From: Thiomicrorhabdus cannonii
Lineage (GTDB): Bacteria > Pseudomonadota > Gammaproteobacteria > Thiomicrospirales > Thiomicrospiraceae
DNA length: 64,000 bases
NCBI RefSeq assembly: GCF_013391695.1
Contig: NZ_JACBGH010000001.1
Coordinates: 434,001-498,000 of the forward strand
Direction: 5' to 3'
Shown one piece after another: positions 8,554 through 17,487 of the stretch. Under the pieces are notes generated by a model. The model did not search any database. It had not been told where the DNA came from and saw nothing but the letters and a program-made list of their open reading frames with translations. Position 1 is the first letter of the stretch. The number at the start of each line of letters is the position of its first letter. The position numbers were made by a program, and so were the translations under genes.

Positions 8554-9998
8554 TGCTTAAGAACCCTATGCCAACTCCCGCCACACTGAACAAGATGACT
8601 GGCTTCACGCTTGTCGAACTGGCCGTCGTGACGGCCATCTTGGGCATTATTCTGATTGGAGTCTCTTCCAATATCGGTTCAATTCATCATGTGCAAAAAC
8701 TCCAAGAATCTCAGCACAGCTTAAACAATATTAAGCAAGAACTTCTCAATTTCGGCCGGATTCACAAATACTTACCCTGTCCCGATTCGGACAACGATGG
8801 CCATGAAAACCGCATTTCTGTGACGGTTGGAAGCGATACTATCGAAAAATGCACGGCAAACAACGGCACCCTTCCCTATCTTGACCTGGGCCTTCAAAAA
8901 GCCGAGGTCTATGATCCTTGGAATAATCCGCTGCGTTATGCGGTGAATACAGATACGACCGATGCAGCCCAGATTTGCGACAAACGCAGTTCAGCCAGTT
9001 TTTTCTGCAATCTGGGAGCGAATGCAGTGCCTTGGTTCAGCATGACCAGTACTCCGCCCAATTCTGCCGATCGCGGCAATGGCAACTACTACGTCTGCAA
9101 TCAAAGCACTAATGCATGCAATGCTGCTACCGTGACCAACCATGCTAATCTTGCTATCCACACTGCCAGCGTGGTCTTAGTGGCTTTTAACCAGGATGGT
9201 GAAAACGCATTGAGCAACTGTGCGGGGCAAAATGCCGCATCGCAAGAGAACTGTGACACCGACCTTTATTACCATCAGGCCGCAGCAAGCAACGCGGACA
9301 ACGCCTTTTTTGACGATACCATCGTGCCTATCAGCGGTTATGAAATCAAAGCTCATGTATTGGCAAAAAACGTTAGCTGGGACAGCTTTACTTCCACCAG
9401 CACCTCAACCGGCCTCACTCCTACCTACGAAGACTTTGATATTACCGCCGATGACACCGTGCCGGTTTCAAATGATGCCGACAGCCCGGACGTGATACTG
9501 GTCAACCACAATGTCGAAACCGACATCAATCTGGGAGGTGGCGACGACTATCTGGCCATCGGCAACAACCTCACATCCGGCAGCGATATTGATACCGGTT
9601 ACGCTAACGACCAGCTCTATATCGTCGGCAATGCCCAGGGTGATGTCGATTTAAGCCGCGGTGATGATGAGTTCGTCCTCGGTGGCGATCTCTATGGCGA
9701 CATGCTCGGAGACCGTGGCGATGACAAGGTGTGGATTCAAGGCAATATCCAATCCGGTTCAGGATTGAATATGGGACGGGACGATGACGTATTGTGGATT
9801 GGTACAGCAGGCCAGGACAGCACCGGCCAAATCAACGCCTCCATTAACGGTGGTTTGGGATATGACATCCTAGTTTTGGAAAATACCAGCAAAAGCGAAT
9901 GGTTGGGCAACAGCACCTTGCGAAGCCGGGTGAGCAACTTTGAACTGGTCATTTTTGAAGCCGATTCATCCGGCAACAGAGAGTATATTGAACTCTGA
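8553..9998 (+). CDS. Prepilin-like protein 4 with C-terminal RTX-like acidic repeats
   Basis: A 481-residue protein. TGFTLVELAVVTAILGIIL is a normal prepilin leader with Glu5. YLPCPDSDNDGHENR, a later Cys, TLPYLDLGLQ and YDPWNNPLRYAV align with the paralogues. From about residue 310 there are repeated blocks around NLGGGDDYLAIGNNL, GYANDQLYIVGN, SRGDDEFVLGGDL, DRGDDKVWIQGN, MGRDDDVLWIG and GGLGYDILVLEN. These resemble GGxGxDxLx calcium-binding (RTX) nonapeptides but with a longer period of about 18-20 residues, so a variant beta-roll or solenoid is likely. The ATG at 8553 overlaps the TGA of gene 3 (tgATG); a GTG one codon earlier is possible. It is last in the operon and followed by a strong hairpin. 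Confidence 0.8.
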   Translation: MLKNPMPTPATLNKMTGFTLVELAVVTAILGIILIGVSSNIGSIHHVQKLQESQHSLNNIKQELLNFGRIHKYLPCPDSDNDGHENRISVTVGSDTIEKCTANNGTLPYLDLGLQKAEVYDPWNNPLRYAVNTDTTDAAQICDKRSSASFFCNLGANAVPWFSMTSTPPNSADRGNGNYYVCNQSTNACNAATVTNHANLAIHTASVVLVAFNQDGENALSNCAGQNAASQENCDTDLYYHQAAASNADNAFFDDTIVPISGYEIKAHVLAKNVSWDSFTSTSTSTGLTPTYEDFDITADDTVPVSNDADSPDVILVNHNVETDINLGGGDDYLAIGNNLTSGSDIDTGYANDQLYIVGNAQGDVDLSRGDDEFVLGGDLYGDMLGDRGDDKVWIQGNIQSGSGLNMGRDDDVLWIGTAGQDSTGQINASINGGLGYDILVLENTSKSEWLGNSTLRSRVSNFELVIFEADSSGNREYIEL

Positions 9999-10020
9999 GC
10001 ATTGCAAAATAATCTGTTTT

Positions 10021-10074
10021 AAAAATTGAACAGGCCGGGTAAAGACGTCACTTTACCCGGCCTGTTCAGTTTTT
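10021..10074. terminator. Bidirectional hairpin made of an inverted pair of the GGCCGGGT repeat
   Basis: Two copies of the recurrent word face each other: AAAAATTGAACAGGCCGGGT then AAAG, a 6-nt loop, and CTTT then ACCCGGCCTGTTCAGTTTTT. The stem is 24 bp with one G-T wobble. A and T runs flank it on both sides, so it can end transcription of the prepilin operon and of the converging yaaA gene. Confidence 0.85.
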
Positions 10075-10100
10075 AAACCGCCTTTTTAAGCCTGATTCAC

Positions 10101-10877
10101 TCAGTCCTCAATACGACGGGTAAACACCCAGTCGGTTTCCGAAGAGAGTTCCGGCATAAAGGCGTAGCCTTCGCAATCGAAATACTTGAGCTCCTCGGCA
10201 TTTTCGATCTGCTGGTCGGCCGCATAACGCGCCATCAGGCCGCGCGCTTTCTTCGCATAGAAGCTGATGATTTTATACTGGCCGTTTTTCCAGTCCTTGA
10301 AAATCGGCGTGACAATGCGCGCTTTCAGCAACTTGGGCTTCACCGCCTTGAAGTATTCGTTGGAAGCCAGGTTCACCAAGGTCTGGCTGCCCTGCTCCGC
10401 CAACTCCTTATTTAACTGCTCGGTTATCGCATTAGCCCAGAACGCATACAGATCCTTGCCCTTGGCATTGGCAAAGGCCGTACCCATTTCCAGACGGTAA
10501 GGCAGCATCTCGTCACAGGGTTTCAGCAGACCATACAGGCCCGACAAAATGCGCAGATGGGTTTGCAGGTAATTCACGCCTTTTTCATCCAATGAATAGG
10601 CATCCAATCCCTGATAGACATCGCCTTTAAATAGCCACGCCGCTTGCTTGGCCTGTTCGGCCGGAAACGGCAGCCGCCAGTTCTGAAAACGCTCGTAATT
10701 CAACTCCGCCAATTTGTCGCTGATATGCATGAGCTGCCCGATTTCAACCGGACCGACTTTTTGCAATTCATCAATCAGTTCGGCAGCGCGATCCAAAAAC
10801 ACACATTGCGTATGCAGACGGGTTTGTACAGGGGTGTTCTCATCCAGTGACTTAGCCGGAGAAACTAGCATTAACAT
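10101..10877 (-). CDS. yaaA: YaaA family (DUF328) peroxide-stress protein
   Basis: A 258-residue DUF328 protein. In Escherichia coli YaaA lowers free intracellular iron and limits Fenton damage during hydrogen peroxide stress and binds DNA in vitro; the exact activity is unclear. Diagnostic features are the N-terminal [35 protein letters not shown] near residue 120, [11 protein letters not shown], and [10 protein letters not shown] close to the end. AGGAAATGTC before the ATG gives a ribosome site. It stands alone, convergent with the prepilin operon and divergent from the sensor gene. Confidence 0.92.
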   Translation of the reverse strand: MLMLVSPAKSLDENTPVQTRLHTQCVFLDRAAELIDELQKVGPVEIGQLMHISDKLAELNYERFQNWRLPFPAEQAKQAAWLFKGDVYQGLDAYSLDEKGVNYLQTHLRILSGLYGLLKPCDEMLPYRLEMGTAFANAKGKDLYAFWANAITEQLNKELAEQGSQTLVNLASNEYFKAVKPKLLKARIVTPIFKDWKNGQYKIISFYAKKARGLMARYAADQQIENAEELKYFDCEGYAFMPELSSETDWVFTRRIED

Positions 10878-11064
10878 GACATTTCCTTTTCTGTTTAGTC
10901 CAACAGGCGAGGCTATTATACCTAAATTACGCCCTTCATTTTTACGGCAGTGGATGAGCCTATCGGACTTTTTGGGTAAATTAATAATTGACGCAAATAA
11001 AACTACTGTTAATATGGTTTTATATGTAATTAGCCGTATTAGAATTCATGCCATTTAGAAGACT

Positions 11065-13860
11065 ATGAAAACACTCAATCATCTCTTTTCCACACAGGCA
11101 GAACTGGATGCGTTCCTACACGACGAGATGATCACTGCCTATCAGGGTGACGTGCTGTTACAAGTGTTCAGCAGCACGCGGAATCATGCAACCATTGAAT
11201 CGATACTCCATGCCGTCATTCGCCAATGCCCTGATATACACATTATCGGTGCCAGCAGCGGCGGCGAAATCATTAACGGACACATAACCCATCAACAGAC
11301 GGTGCTGAGTTTTACCTTATTTGAAAACACCCGGGTCACCACATTCATCCATCCCGACAAGGTTCCTGCAGAGGCCAATCTACTCGCAAAAGACCACATA
11401 AAAGACACGACGCGCTGTGCTATCGTTTTTGCGGAAGCCGGTCATCCCATGGCACAGCAGTTGTTACATGATCTTGCCGCCATTGCGCCGCAGCTGGTGG
11501 TTGCCGGCGGCTACGCGGCAGACACCTCCCATTCGGCTCAAACCTATGTGATTCACCAGAACCGCCTGTATCCCCACGGGGTGGTAATCGCTTTTCTGCA
11601 TGGAGAGCAACTACGTGCGGCCAACGGTTATCTGCTCAACTGGGTCCCGCTTGGGCAGACTTTTGAGGTAACCGCAACCCGCGACAATACGATTATCTCT
11701 CTGAATCATAAGCCGGTTAAACAGGTCTATCAGGAGTATCTGGGTAAAAACGTTACCGAAAACCTGCCTGAAAACATCATCCAGTTTCCCATTATCAAAG
11801 AAACGGAAAACATTCCGGTTGCGCGCTGCGTCATCAACGCCAATAGTCAGGGAGAGTTCGTCTATGCAGGTGCATTTGAACCCGGCGACAAGGTGCGTTT
11901 TAGCACGGTGGATGACTCGACCCTGATTCATGAGGCCTATCAAAAAGCCTGCCATCTAAAATACCAGCTACAGCCGCAAAGTTTGTACGTGTACTCCTGC
12001 AGCGCGCGTAAAATGTTTCTTAAAGAGCTTATGCAGGATGAAATTGAGGCCCTGTGTGATGCCCGCGCCTGCAGCGGTTTATTTACCTATGGCGAATTTT
12101 TCCACACCGCTAGCCACAACTATATTCTCAATATCACCACCACCTATCTGGCGCTTTCCGAAGCACCGCTAAAACCGGTTTCCATTTCCGAAGCGGAGGT
12201 GATGGATTCAATCGGCGAAAACCATCAATCCACCTTGAGATCGTTGATGCATCTCGTCAACAAGACCACACATGATCTGCAAAGCCAACTCAGTCTGAAG
12301 CAGCAGTACAAACAGGTACTGGAACAAGCCTCCATAATGGTGGAAACCGATGCAAACGGCGTGATTCTGAGGGTCAACCATGCCTTTGAGAAAGTTACGG
12401 GATATTGTGCCCATGAAGTAGTCGGACACACGCACCGCATGATCAGCCACCCGGATACTCAGGACGACGTCTTTGCAGAACTCTGGCAAACCATTACGCA
12501 AGGCAATATCTGGCAGGGAGTAATCAAAAACCGCTGCAAAAACGGCAGCAGTTATTATGTGCAAACCGTCGTCGCCCCGATTTATGGAGAAGATGGCGAG
12601 CTTTTGCATTATCTGGGAATCAGTAACGACATCACCGAGCAAATCCACATACAGCGTCAAATCGAGGCGGAACGAACCGACAGCCTTACCGGCCTGCCCA
12701 GTCGCATGCAACTGATGGAGGACAAGAAACGCCTGAATGCCGACAAACTCGCCCTCATCAACCTCCAGAACTTCAAAGCCTACAATGACTTTTACGGTCT
12801 GAAAATAGGCGATAAAATCCTCATGAATTTTGCCTCTTTTCTGGAAGCGCTGGCGGCAACCGAACGCTTAATCCTTTACCGGGTCTACGGCGATCGTTTT
12901 GCCCTTTTGCCGCTTGACTCCATGCCTTTGGAAACGTTTATGATAGTGCTGCGCAAAATAATCGGCGCCGTTCACGATCATGAAATCCCCATCGAAAACA
13001 GCGTGATCGATTTGGAGATTGAAATTGGCGTAGGCTACGGCAAACAACATCTTCTGCAGCTGGCAGAAACCGCCCTGCAGAGCACCAAACAGAACAACCA
13101 GCATACGATTGCGATCGCCAGGGAAGAACCGCAGCGCGATCAAGAGCATTTACATTGGCTCAAACACATCCGCCAAGCGCTGCAAAGCGGACATATTATC
13201 AACCTCTATCAGCCGATCTTTAATCCCAAAGATCCGGGCACGCCAAAATACGAAGCCTTGGTGCGTTTAAAGTTACCGAACGGCGAAATCATTCCTCCCA
13301 GCCGTTTTCTGGAAATTGCCAAACCCACCCGCCACTACCTGCGCATCACCCAAACGGTCATGCGCAACGCCTTCCAAATGGCCGCTAAAAAAGGCCACAG
13401 CGTTTCCATCAACCTCTCTATACAAGACATTGAAAACCCCGGATTGCACGAAGAAGTCCTGCTGCATTTGGCCACACATCAGGGCGGGAAAATCATTTTT
13501 GAAATTACCGAAAGCGAATCGATATCCGATTTTGAAATCGTTAAGGAATTCATTGACGATGTGAAACGACACGGTGCTGAAGTGGCCATTGATGACTTTG
13601 GCAGCGGCTATTCCAACTTCTCCTATTTAGTCAACCTCAATGCCGACTACATCAAGATCGACGGTTCACTCGTGCAAAAAATCCTCACCGATGACAAAAC
13701 CGCCATGGTCGTGGAAGGCATCATCCAAATGGGCCGGGGCTTAGGCTTCAAGACGGTTGCCGAATTCGTCAGCGACCAACAGATTGCCGAACGTCTGCTG
13801 TTAATGGGAATCGACTTCATGCAGGGTTATTACTATGGTAAACCGCAGTATCTGGAGTAA
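11065..13860 (+). CDS. FIST-PAS-GGDEF-EAL signalling protein (probable c-di-GMP phosphodiesterase)
   Basis: A 931-residue soluble sensor with no membrane segment. Order: FIST N domain (about 25-220, with IHIIGASSGGEI), FIST C domain (about 225-370), PAS (about 414-530), GGDEF (about 535-690) and EAL (about 700-930). FIST domains are proposed small-ligand sensors, perhaps for amino acids. The GGDEF signature is replaced by YGDRF near residue 606, so diguanylate cyclase activity is unlikely. The EAL domain keeps YEALVRL, SINLS, EITES, IDDFGSGYSN, YIKIDG, the Glu of AEFVSD and QGYYYGKP, so c-di-GMP hydrolysis is expected. Target behaviour cannot be read from the neighbours. Confidence 0.93.
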   Translation: MKTLNHLFSTQAELDAFLHDEMITAYQGDVLLQVFSSTRNHATIESILHAVIRQCPDIHIIGASSGGEIINGHITHQQTVLSFTLFENTRVTTFIHPDKVPAEANLLAKDHIKDTTRCAIVFAEAGHPMAQQLLHDLAAIAPQLVVAGGYAADTSHSAQTYVIHQNRLYPHGVVIAFLHGEQLRAANGYLLNWVPLGQTFEVTATRDNTIISLNHKPVKQVYQEYLGKNVTENLPENIIQFPIIKETENIPVARCVINANSQGEFVYAGAFEPGDKVRFSTVDDSTLIHEAYQKACHLKYQLQPQSLYVYSCSARKMFLKELMQDEIEALCDARACSGLFTYGEFFHTASHNYILNITTTYLALSEAPLKPVSISEAEVMDSIGENHQSTLRSLMHLVNKTTHDLQSQLSLKQQYKQVLEQASIMVETDANGVILRVNHAFEKVTGYCAHEVVGHTHRMISHPDTQDDVFAELWQTITQGNIWQGVIKNRCKNGSSYYVQTVVAPIYGEDGELLHYLGISNDITEQIHIQRQIEAERTDSLTGLPSRMQLMEDKKRLNADKLALINLQNFKAYNDFYGLKIGDKILMNFASFLEALAATERLILYRVYGDRFALLPLDSMPLETFMIVLRKIIGAVHDHEIPIENSVIDLEIEIGVGYGKQHLLQLAETALQSTKQNNQHTIAIAREEPQRDQEHLHWLKHIRQALQSGHIINLYQPIFNPKDPGTPKYEALVRLKLPNGEIIPPSRFLEIAKPTRHYLRITQTVMRNAFQMAAKKGHSVSINLSIQDIENPGLHEEVLLHLATHQGGKIIFEITESESISDFEIVKEFIDDVKRHGAEVAIDDFGSGYSNFSYLVNLNADYIKIDGSLVQKILTDDKTAMVVEGIIQMGRGLGFKTVAEFVSDQQIAERLLLMGIDFMQGYYYGKPQYLE

Positions 13861-13967
13861 ATTTCTGCTGACAAAACAAGCCTCTATATACCACTAACCG
13901 TCAGGCGTATAATAAAACGCAAAAGGTTTCCTGCCTTTACTCAAAGATTGTGCCTAGGAGGTTCCTG

Positions 13968-14618
13968 ATGCAATGGCTTAGACTGATGGCTCTGTTTGTT
14001 GCTTTGTGTTGCTTGCATGGTGTCCATGCGGAAGAAGATTCGGCTGTTGTTCTGATCGACAAGGGAGTCCAATCCATCACCCTGCATCTGCAAGGCAAAA
14101 CCTATGTGATTGAGCGCAACCAGAACCCTGAAAACACCCTGACCGACCTGTACACCAACACCACCGTAGGAACCTTGCAGCCCTTTCACCTCGCGCCCGG
14201 CGTCGAAACAATCGGGGAGTTAGAGGTGTTGGATTACCTGCAACGCATGCAAACCGATGCCTCGATTATAGTAGTCGACACCCGCCCCCCCATCTGGTTT
14301 GAACGCCTGCGTATTCCGGGTTCGATCAATGTCCCCATGTCCACCTTCAATAACGAACTCGGCGCCATCGAAGCCCTGGAAAAATACTTTAACGTCAAAA
14401 CCAAAGCCAACGGCGAACTGGATTTCAGCCAAGCCAAAACCATCGTCGCCTACTGCAACGGCCATTACTGCGGACAAACCCCGGCGGCCGTAAAAGCCAA
14501 CCCTTTTGCACTGCTAAAACTGGGGTATCCGCCGGAAAAAATCAAATATTATCGCGGCGGCATGCAGGCCTGGACCTCGGCGGGGTTGACCGTGATCGGC
14601 AAAGAGGCGTTTAACTGA
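13968..14618 (+). CDS. Secreted rhodanese-domain protein, catalytic Cys present
   Basis: A 216-residue exported protein. The start is ATG 13968, directly behind a perfect AGGAGG; an upstream in-frame GTG at 13950 would swallow that site. A short signal peptide ends near GVHA-EE. Residues 20-95 are a beta-rich region (KTYVIERNQNPENTLTDLY) shared with the downstream paralogue. The rhodanese domain covers about 90-210, with VVDTRPPIWFERLRIPGS and the active loop YCNGHYCG, where Cys163 is the persulfide-carrying nucleophile. Probably handles periplasmic sulfane sulfur, or binds a partner; substrate unknown. A -10 TATAAT lies at 13908-13913. Confidence 0.88.
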   Translation: MQWLRLMALFVALCCLHGVHAEEDSAVVLIDKGVQSITLHLQGKTYVIERNQNPENTLTDLYTNTTVGTLQPFHLAPGVETIGELEVLDYLQRMQTDASIIVVDTRPPIWFERLRIPGSINVPMSTFNNELGAIEALEKYFNVKTKANGELDFSQAKTIVAYCNGHYCGQTPAAVKANPFALLKLGYPPEKIKYYRGGMQAWTSAGLTVIGKEAFN

Positions 14619-14629
14619 GCCTCTTTGCC
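14598..14629 (+). terminator. 11-bp stem-loop overlapping the stop of the first rhodanese gene
   Basis: GGCAAAGAGGC (14598-14608) and GCCTCTTTGCC (14619-14629) are perfect inverted repeats with the TGA in the loop. An A-run, not a T-run, follows, so it may act as an mRNA 3'-end stabiliser or weak terminator. Confidence 0.5.
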
Positions 14630-14734
14630 ATAAAAAACCGTGATAACCTGTTGAAACCCAATAACAAATTCAATTAATAATCAAACTCATTACGGTTAAA
14701 ATTAAGACATGAACCTTTCAGAAGGGAGGTCATC

Positions 14735-15403
14735 ATGTCCATCTTGACAAGGATTTTAATCCCATTCATCGGCACCAGCCTATTGATCTTTGCGTGTTCT
14801 CTGCCCGCTGCCGACACCGGGCCAGTTCAGGGCAGGGTGTTCATTGCGCCTGGCGTACTCGCCATCCCGTTGGAATTGCACGGCGAAAAATGGCTCATTC
14901 AACGCAATCAAGACCCAACCCTGACTCTCACGCCGTTGTATACCAATACCACGGTGGGATATCTGCAGCCCATCAAACTCGCTTTCGGAGTCGACACCAT
15001 CGGCGAGCTTGAACTCTTGGACTATCTGCAGAAAATGCAGCATGACGACTCGATTGCCCTGATCGACACCCGCCCTTTTCAGTCCTATGAACGCCTGCAT
15101 ATTCCGGGTGCGGTCAATATCCCGCTGTTGCTTTTCAAAAACGAATTATCGGCTATTGAAACGCTGGAACGTGAATTCAACGTCACCTCCAACGCGAACG
15201 GCGAACTGAACTTCGACAAGGCAAAAACCCTCATTGCCTATTCCAACGGTCACTTCTGCGCCATGACCCCTTATGCCCTCAAAAATGCGCGTTACGCCCT
15301 GCTCAAGCTGGGTTATCCGCCGCAAAAGATCAAATACTACCGCGGCGGTATGCAGGACTGGACATCGGTGGGTTTGACCAGCGCCGGACAGGATCACTTT
15401 TAA
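14735..15403 (+). CDS. Secreted rhodanese-like paralogue with Ser in place of the catalytic Cys
   Basis: A 222-residue paralogue of the preceding protein, colinear along its whole length (YTNTTVGYLQPIKLA, GVDTIGELELLDYLQ, IDTRPFQSYERLHIPGAVNIP, KYYRGGMQDWTS). It has a signal peptide ending near LPAADT; a Cys at LLIFACSL might instead be a lipobox, but the flanks are poor. The active loop reads YSNGHFC: codon TCC at 15242 puts Ser170 where the paralogue has Cys163. Sulfurtransfer is therefore unlikely and a binding role is more plausible. A strong AGGGAGG precedes the ATG. The pair clearly arose by tandem duplication. Confidence 0.86.
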   Translation: MSILTRILIPFIGTSLLIFACSLPAADTGPVQGRVFIAPGVLAIPLELHGEKWLIQRNQDPTLTLTPLYTNTTVGYLQPIKLAFGVDTIGELELLDYLQKMQHDDSIALIDTRPFQSYERLHIPGAVNIPLLLFKNELSAIETLEREFNVTSNANGELNFDKAKTLIAYSNGHFCAMTPYALKNARYALLKLGYPPQKIKYYRGGMQDWTSVGLTSAGQDHF

Positions 15404-15430
15404 GCTCACATCCCATAAGGCTGAAAGCCC

Positions 15431-16684
15431 CTATCGCGGAGGCAGTTGCGACTGTACTTCGTGCATTTGCCAGCAGCGCATATTACCTTTTAGCAACATG
15501 CGGAATACCAAGATGCTCACGGTGGCCAGGGTCAATCCCACCAGCATCGCTTCCAAGCCCCAAAGGGTATTCCATGTCAGATCGTATTTGGCAAACCAAC
15601 CCAGTTTTGCAGCCGTCATGGTAAACAATGCGGTCAACACATAAGTAGACACCAGCATACAGATCAAGCCCAATGTAAAGATCAATTTGCGGCTGCGATC
15701 AAACAGATGCGCCATAAAACCACTGCGCCAAAACGCCCACAACACCAACAGCAGCAACGGCCAGGTTAAAACCAGTCCCCAGGTCAGACTGTTTTTAAGC
15801 GCCAAGTCGAAGTTGCCCATTTGTTCGCTGTAATTAAGATAGTTACGGATAGTGGTAATCTGCCAGACGTTGAAGGTTGTTACCGCCGTAGCCAGATTCA
15901 TCATGTGCCCCCATTGCCGCACTTGCTCCTGACGCTCCGCCAGCCGCACTTGGCCACCCTTGATGGCCCAAGCCAATGCCTTCAAGCCGGAACCTATGGC
16001 AGCACGCTTCTCCCACACCAACGCCACCGACAGCGCAATAAACAGCATGGACGCCAGCATCGACACCGCCGATACCGTCACCTCGGCACTCAAGGCACCC
16101 GGACCGGCCAAATTCAACCCCATGAAACCGATGGCAAACGGTACCACCATGGAATAGTGTTCGGGATTATCCGCCTGTTTACGCAACGCCCGGTACCACG
16201 CCAACTGAAAAAGCGCCATCAACGCAATCGCCACATCGTAAACCAACCAAAACGGCCACAGAATATCGTCAGCCGCACTATCCAACCCCAGCAGCATAAT
16301 CACCGCAAAGCCGCTCACATTGCCAAACATCGCCAAACTCAGAGGCATCCCAAACCAACCGGCGGTTTCCATCACATTGCGATCGGACATCTGATGCGCG
16401 CCAGCGCGCAAGAACTGCACCGACTTGTAAATGAACCACACCAGCAACAGAGTACCAACCAGATACAGAACCCAAAAGAGTACCGCAGCGCCTGCAATCA
16501 CAACCGGCATCAGCCCTGCGCCGGCCGCTACCTGCTGCCACACCTGATCCATAGCGGGCAAGAAAGCCCCCTTATGAGGAACAAATACATTCAAAACAAA
16601 CACCATCATGATACTCATGCCCATCACACCCAAAGGCATGAGCCAGTGTCTGGGATACCATTTTTGCAAATGCAGCTCATTCAT
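15431..16684 (-). CDS. Polytopic membrane protein, unassigned
   Basis: A 417-residue inner-membrane protein with about ten hydrophobic segments, for example GVMGMSIMMVFVLNVFV, VLFWVLYLVGTLLLVW and TWPLLLLVLWAFW. ATG 16684 is preferred over one two codons upstream because AAGGGA then has a six-base spacing. The overall look, with short loops and paired helices, recalls transporters or heme/quinone membrane proteins, but I cannot assign a family. Aromatic WYPRHWLMPLG at the N-terminus and many Met residues are notable. It is divergent from a small secreted-protein gene, and a Fur-box-like site lies about 60 bp upstream. Confidence 0.75.
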   Translation of the reverse strand: MNELHLQKWYPRHWLMPLGVMGMSIMMVFVLNVFVPHKGAFLPAMDQVWQQVAAGAGLMPVVIAGAAVLFWVLYLVGTLLLVWFIYKSVQFLRAGAHQMSDRNVMETAGWFGMPLSLAMFGNVSGFAVIMLLGLDSAADDILWPFWLVYDVAIALMALFQLAWYRALRKQADNPEHYSMVVPFAIGFMGLNLAGPGALSAEVTVSAVSMLASMLFIALSVALVWEKRAAIGSGLKALAWAIKGGQVRLAERQEQVRQWGHMMNLATAVTTFNVWQITTIRNYLNYSEQMGNFDLALKNSLTWGLVLTWPLLLLVLWAFWRSGFMAHLFDRSRKLIFTLGLICMLVSTYVLTALFTMTAAKLGWFAKYDLTWNTLWGLEAMLVGLTLATVSILVFRMLLKGNMRCWQMHEVQSQLPPR

Positions 16685-17023
16685 AATCATTCCCTTATAT
16701 AAATTAATGAAATATACTCATAGATATTATTAATCGATAGATATGATAATGATTTCCAATTACAAAGATACGTATTTATCTTAATTCAATACTTTATCAA
16801 GCGTTTCTCAATACTTTAAAAACACATCCAAAATCAGAGCTTTATTCTTATATTTCAACATGTTAAACATACACTGTATGACAAAACCCATCCTGCGAAC
16901 ATAAAACGGGACAAACACCACTTGCAGAGAAAATATAAATAAGTAAACTCTTATATAGATTTTGATTATTTATGCATTATTTTTGTTTATTTCAATTTTA
17001 TGACCACATCCCCAGGAGTCGCC
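16685..17023. other. AT-rich intergenic region
   Basis: This 339-bp divergent gap is much richer in A+T than its surroundings. It holds promoters for both flanking genes, a Fur-box-like sequence near 16750, and no open reading frame or RNA structure that I could recognise. Confidence 0.6.
16745..16763 (-). promoter_or_regulatory. Candidate Fur box
   Basis: On the minus strand the site ends in AAATCATTATC and matches the 19-bp Fur consensus at 14 positions by hand alignment. It lies 61 bp upstream of the unassigned membrane-protein gene, which might thus respond to iron. AT-rich context makes chance matches easier. Confidence 0.35.
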
Positions 17024-17287
17024 ATGAAAACCACTTTGCACGCCTTAGCCTTCGCCGCCGCGAGCGGTGCACTTATGTTCACCTCGCAGGCCCAAGCGGA
17101 TAGCTGGACGTTTGACGGCAACGAACAAGAAATCAGCGCCCTAGTCAGCCAGGCAGAAAAAGCCCGCGCACAACAAAATTTGTATGTAGAGGTCTACCAA
17201 AACCAGATGAACTGCTGGTCGTGGGACGCTTGTGCAGACAAAGCCCGAGTGTACGGCATCGTTCGCGACAGCCACGCATTCAACTGA
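17024..17287 (+). CDS. Small secreted protein, 87 residues
   Basis: The start is ATG 17024, eight bases after CAGGAG; an in-frame ATG 24 bp upstream lacks a ribosome site. A clean signal peptide ends at QAQA-DSW. The mature part is only about 62 residues, with a charged helix (EQEISALVSQAEKARAQQ) and one probable disulfide in CWSWDAC. No family recognised. It is a single-gene unit: AT-rich promoter region before it and a good terminator after it. Confidence 0.72.
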   Translation: MKTTLHALAFAAASGALMFTSQAQADSWTFDGNEQEISALVSQAEKARAQQNLYVEVYQNQMNCWSWDACADKARVYGIVRDSHAFN

Positions 17288-17357
17288 GACAGGCGCATGG
17301 CGCAGGGAGTGTGCTCTCTGCCAAACCGCGCCTCATCAGGTTGTACTCTCCTCCGTT

Positions 17358-17393
17358 ACCTTATTTCGGCTTAGCCTGAAATAAGGTTTTTTT
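17358..17393 (+). terminator. Intrinsic terminator
   Basis: ACCTTATTTC (17358-17367) pairs with GAAATAAGGT (17378-17387), the stem is extended inside by GGC/GCC, and seven T follow. It ends the small secreted-protein transcript. Confidence 0.85.
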
Positions 17394-17487
17394 ATACGTA
17401 ACACACAGACTTTCCGTTAAAATCCGCATTCTCTAAGCGACGTCACCCCCTTTCAACGACTTCGCGCGTCACTACTACGGAGCCTGT

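Noticed and set aside
15821-16702. Plus-strand open frame of 293 codons opposite the membrane-protein gene
   Set aside because: Composition is His/Arg/Gln-rich as in antisense shadows of membrane proteins; the opposite strand has clear transmembrane helices.
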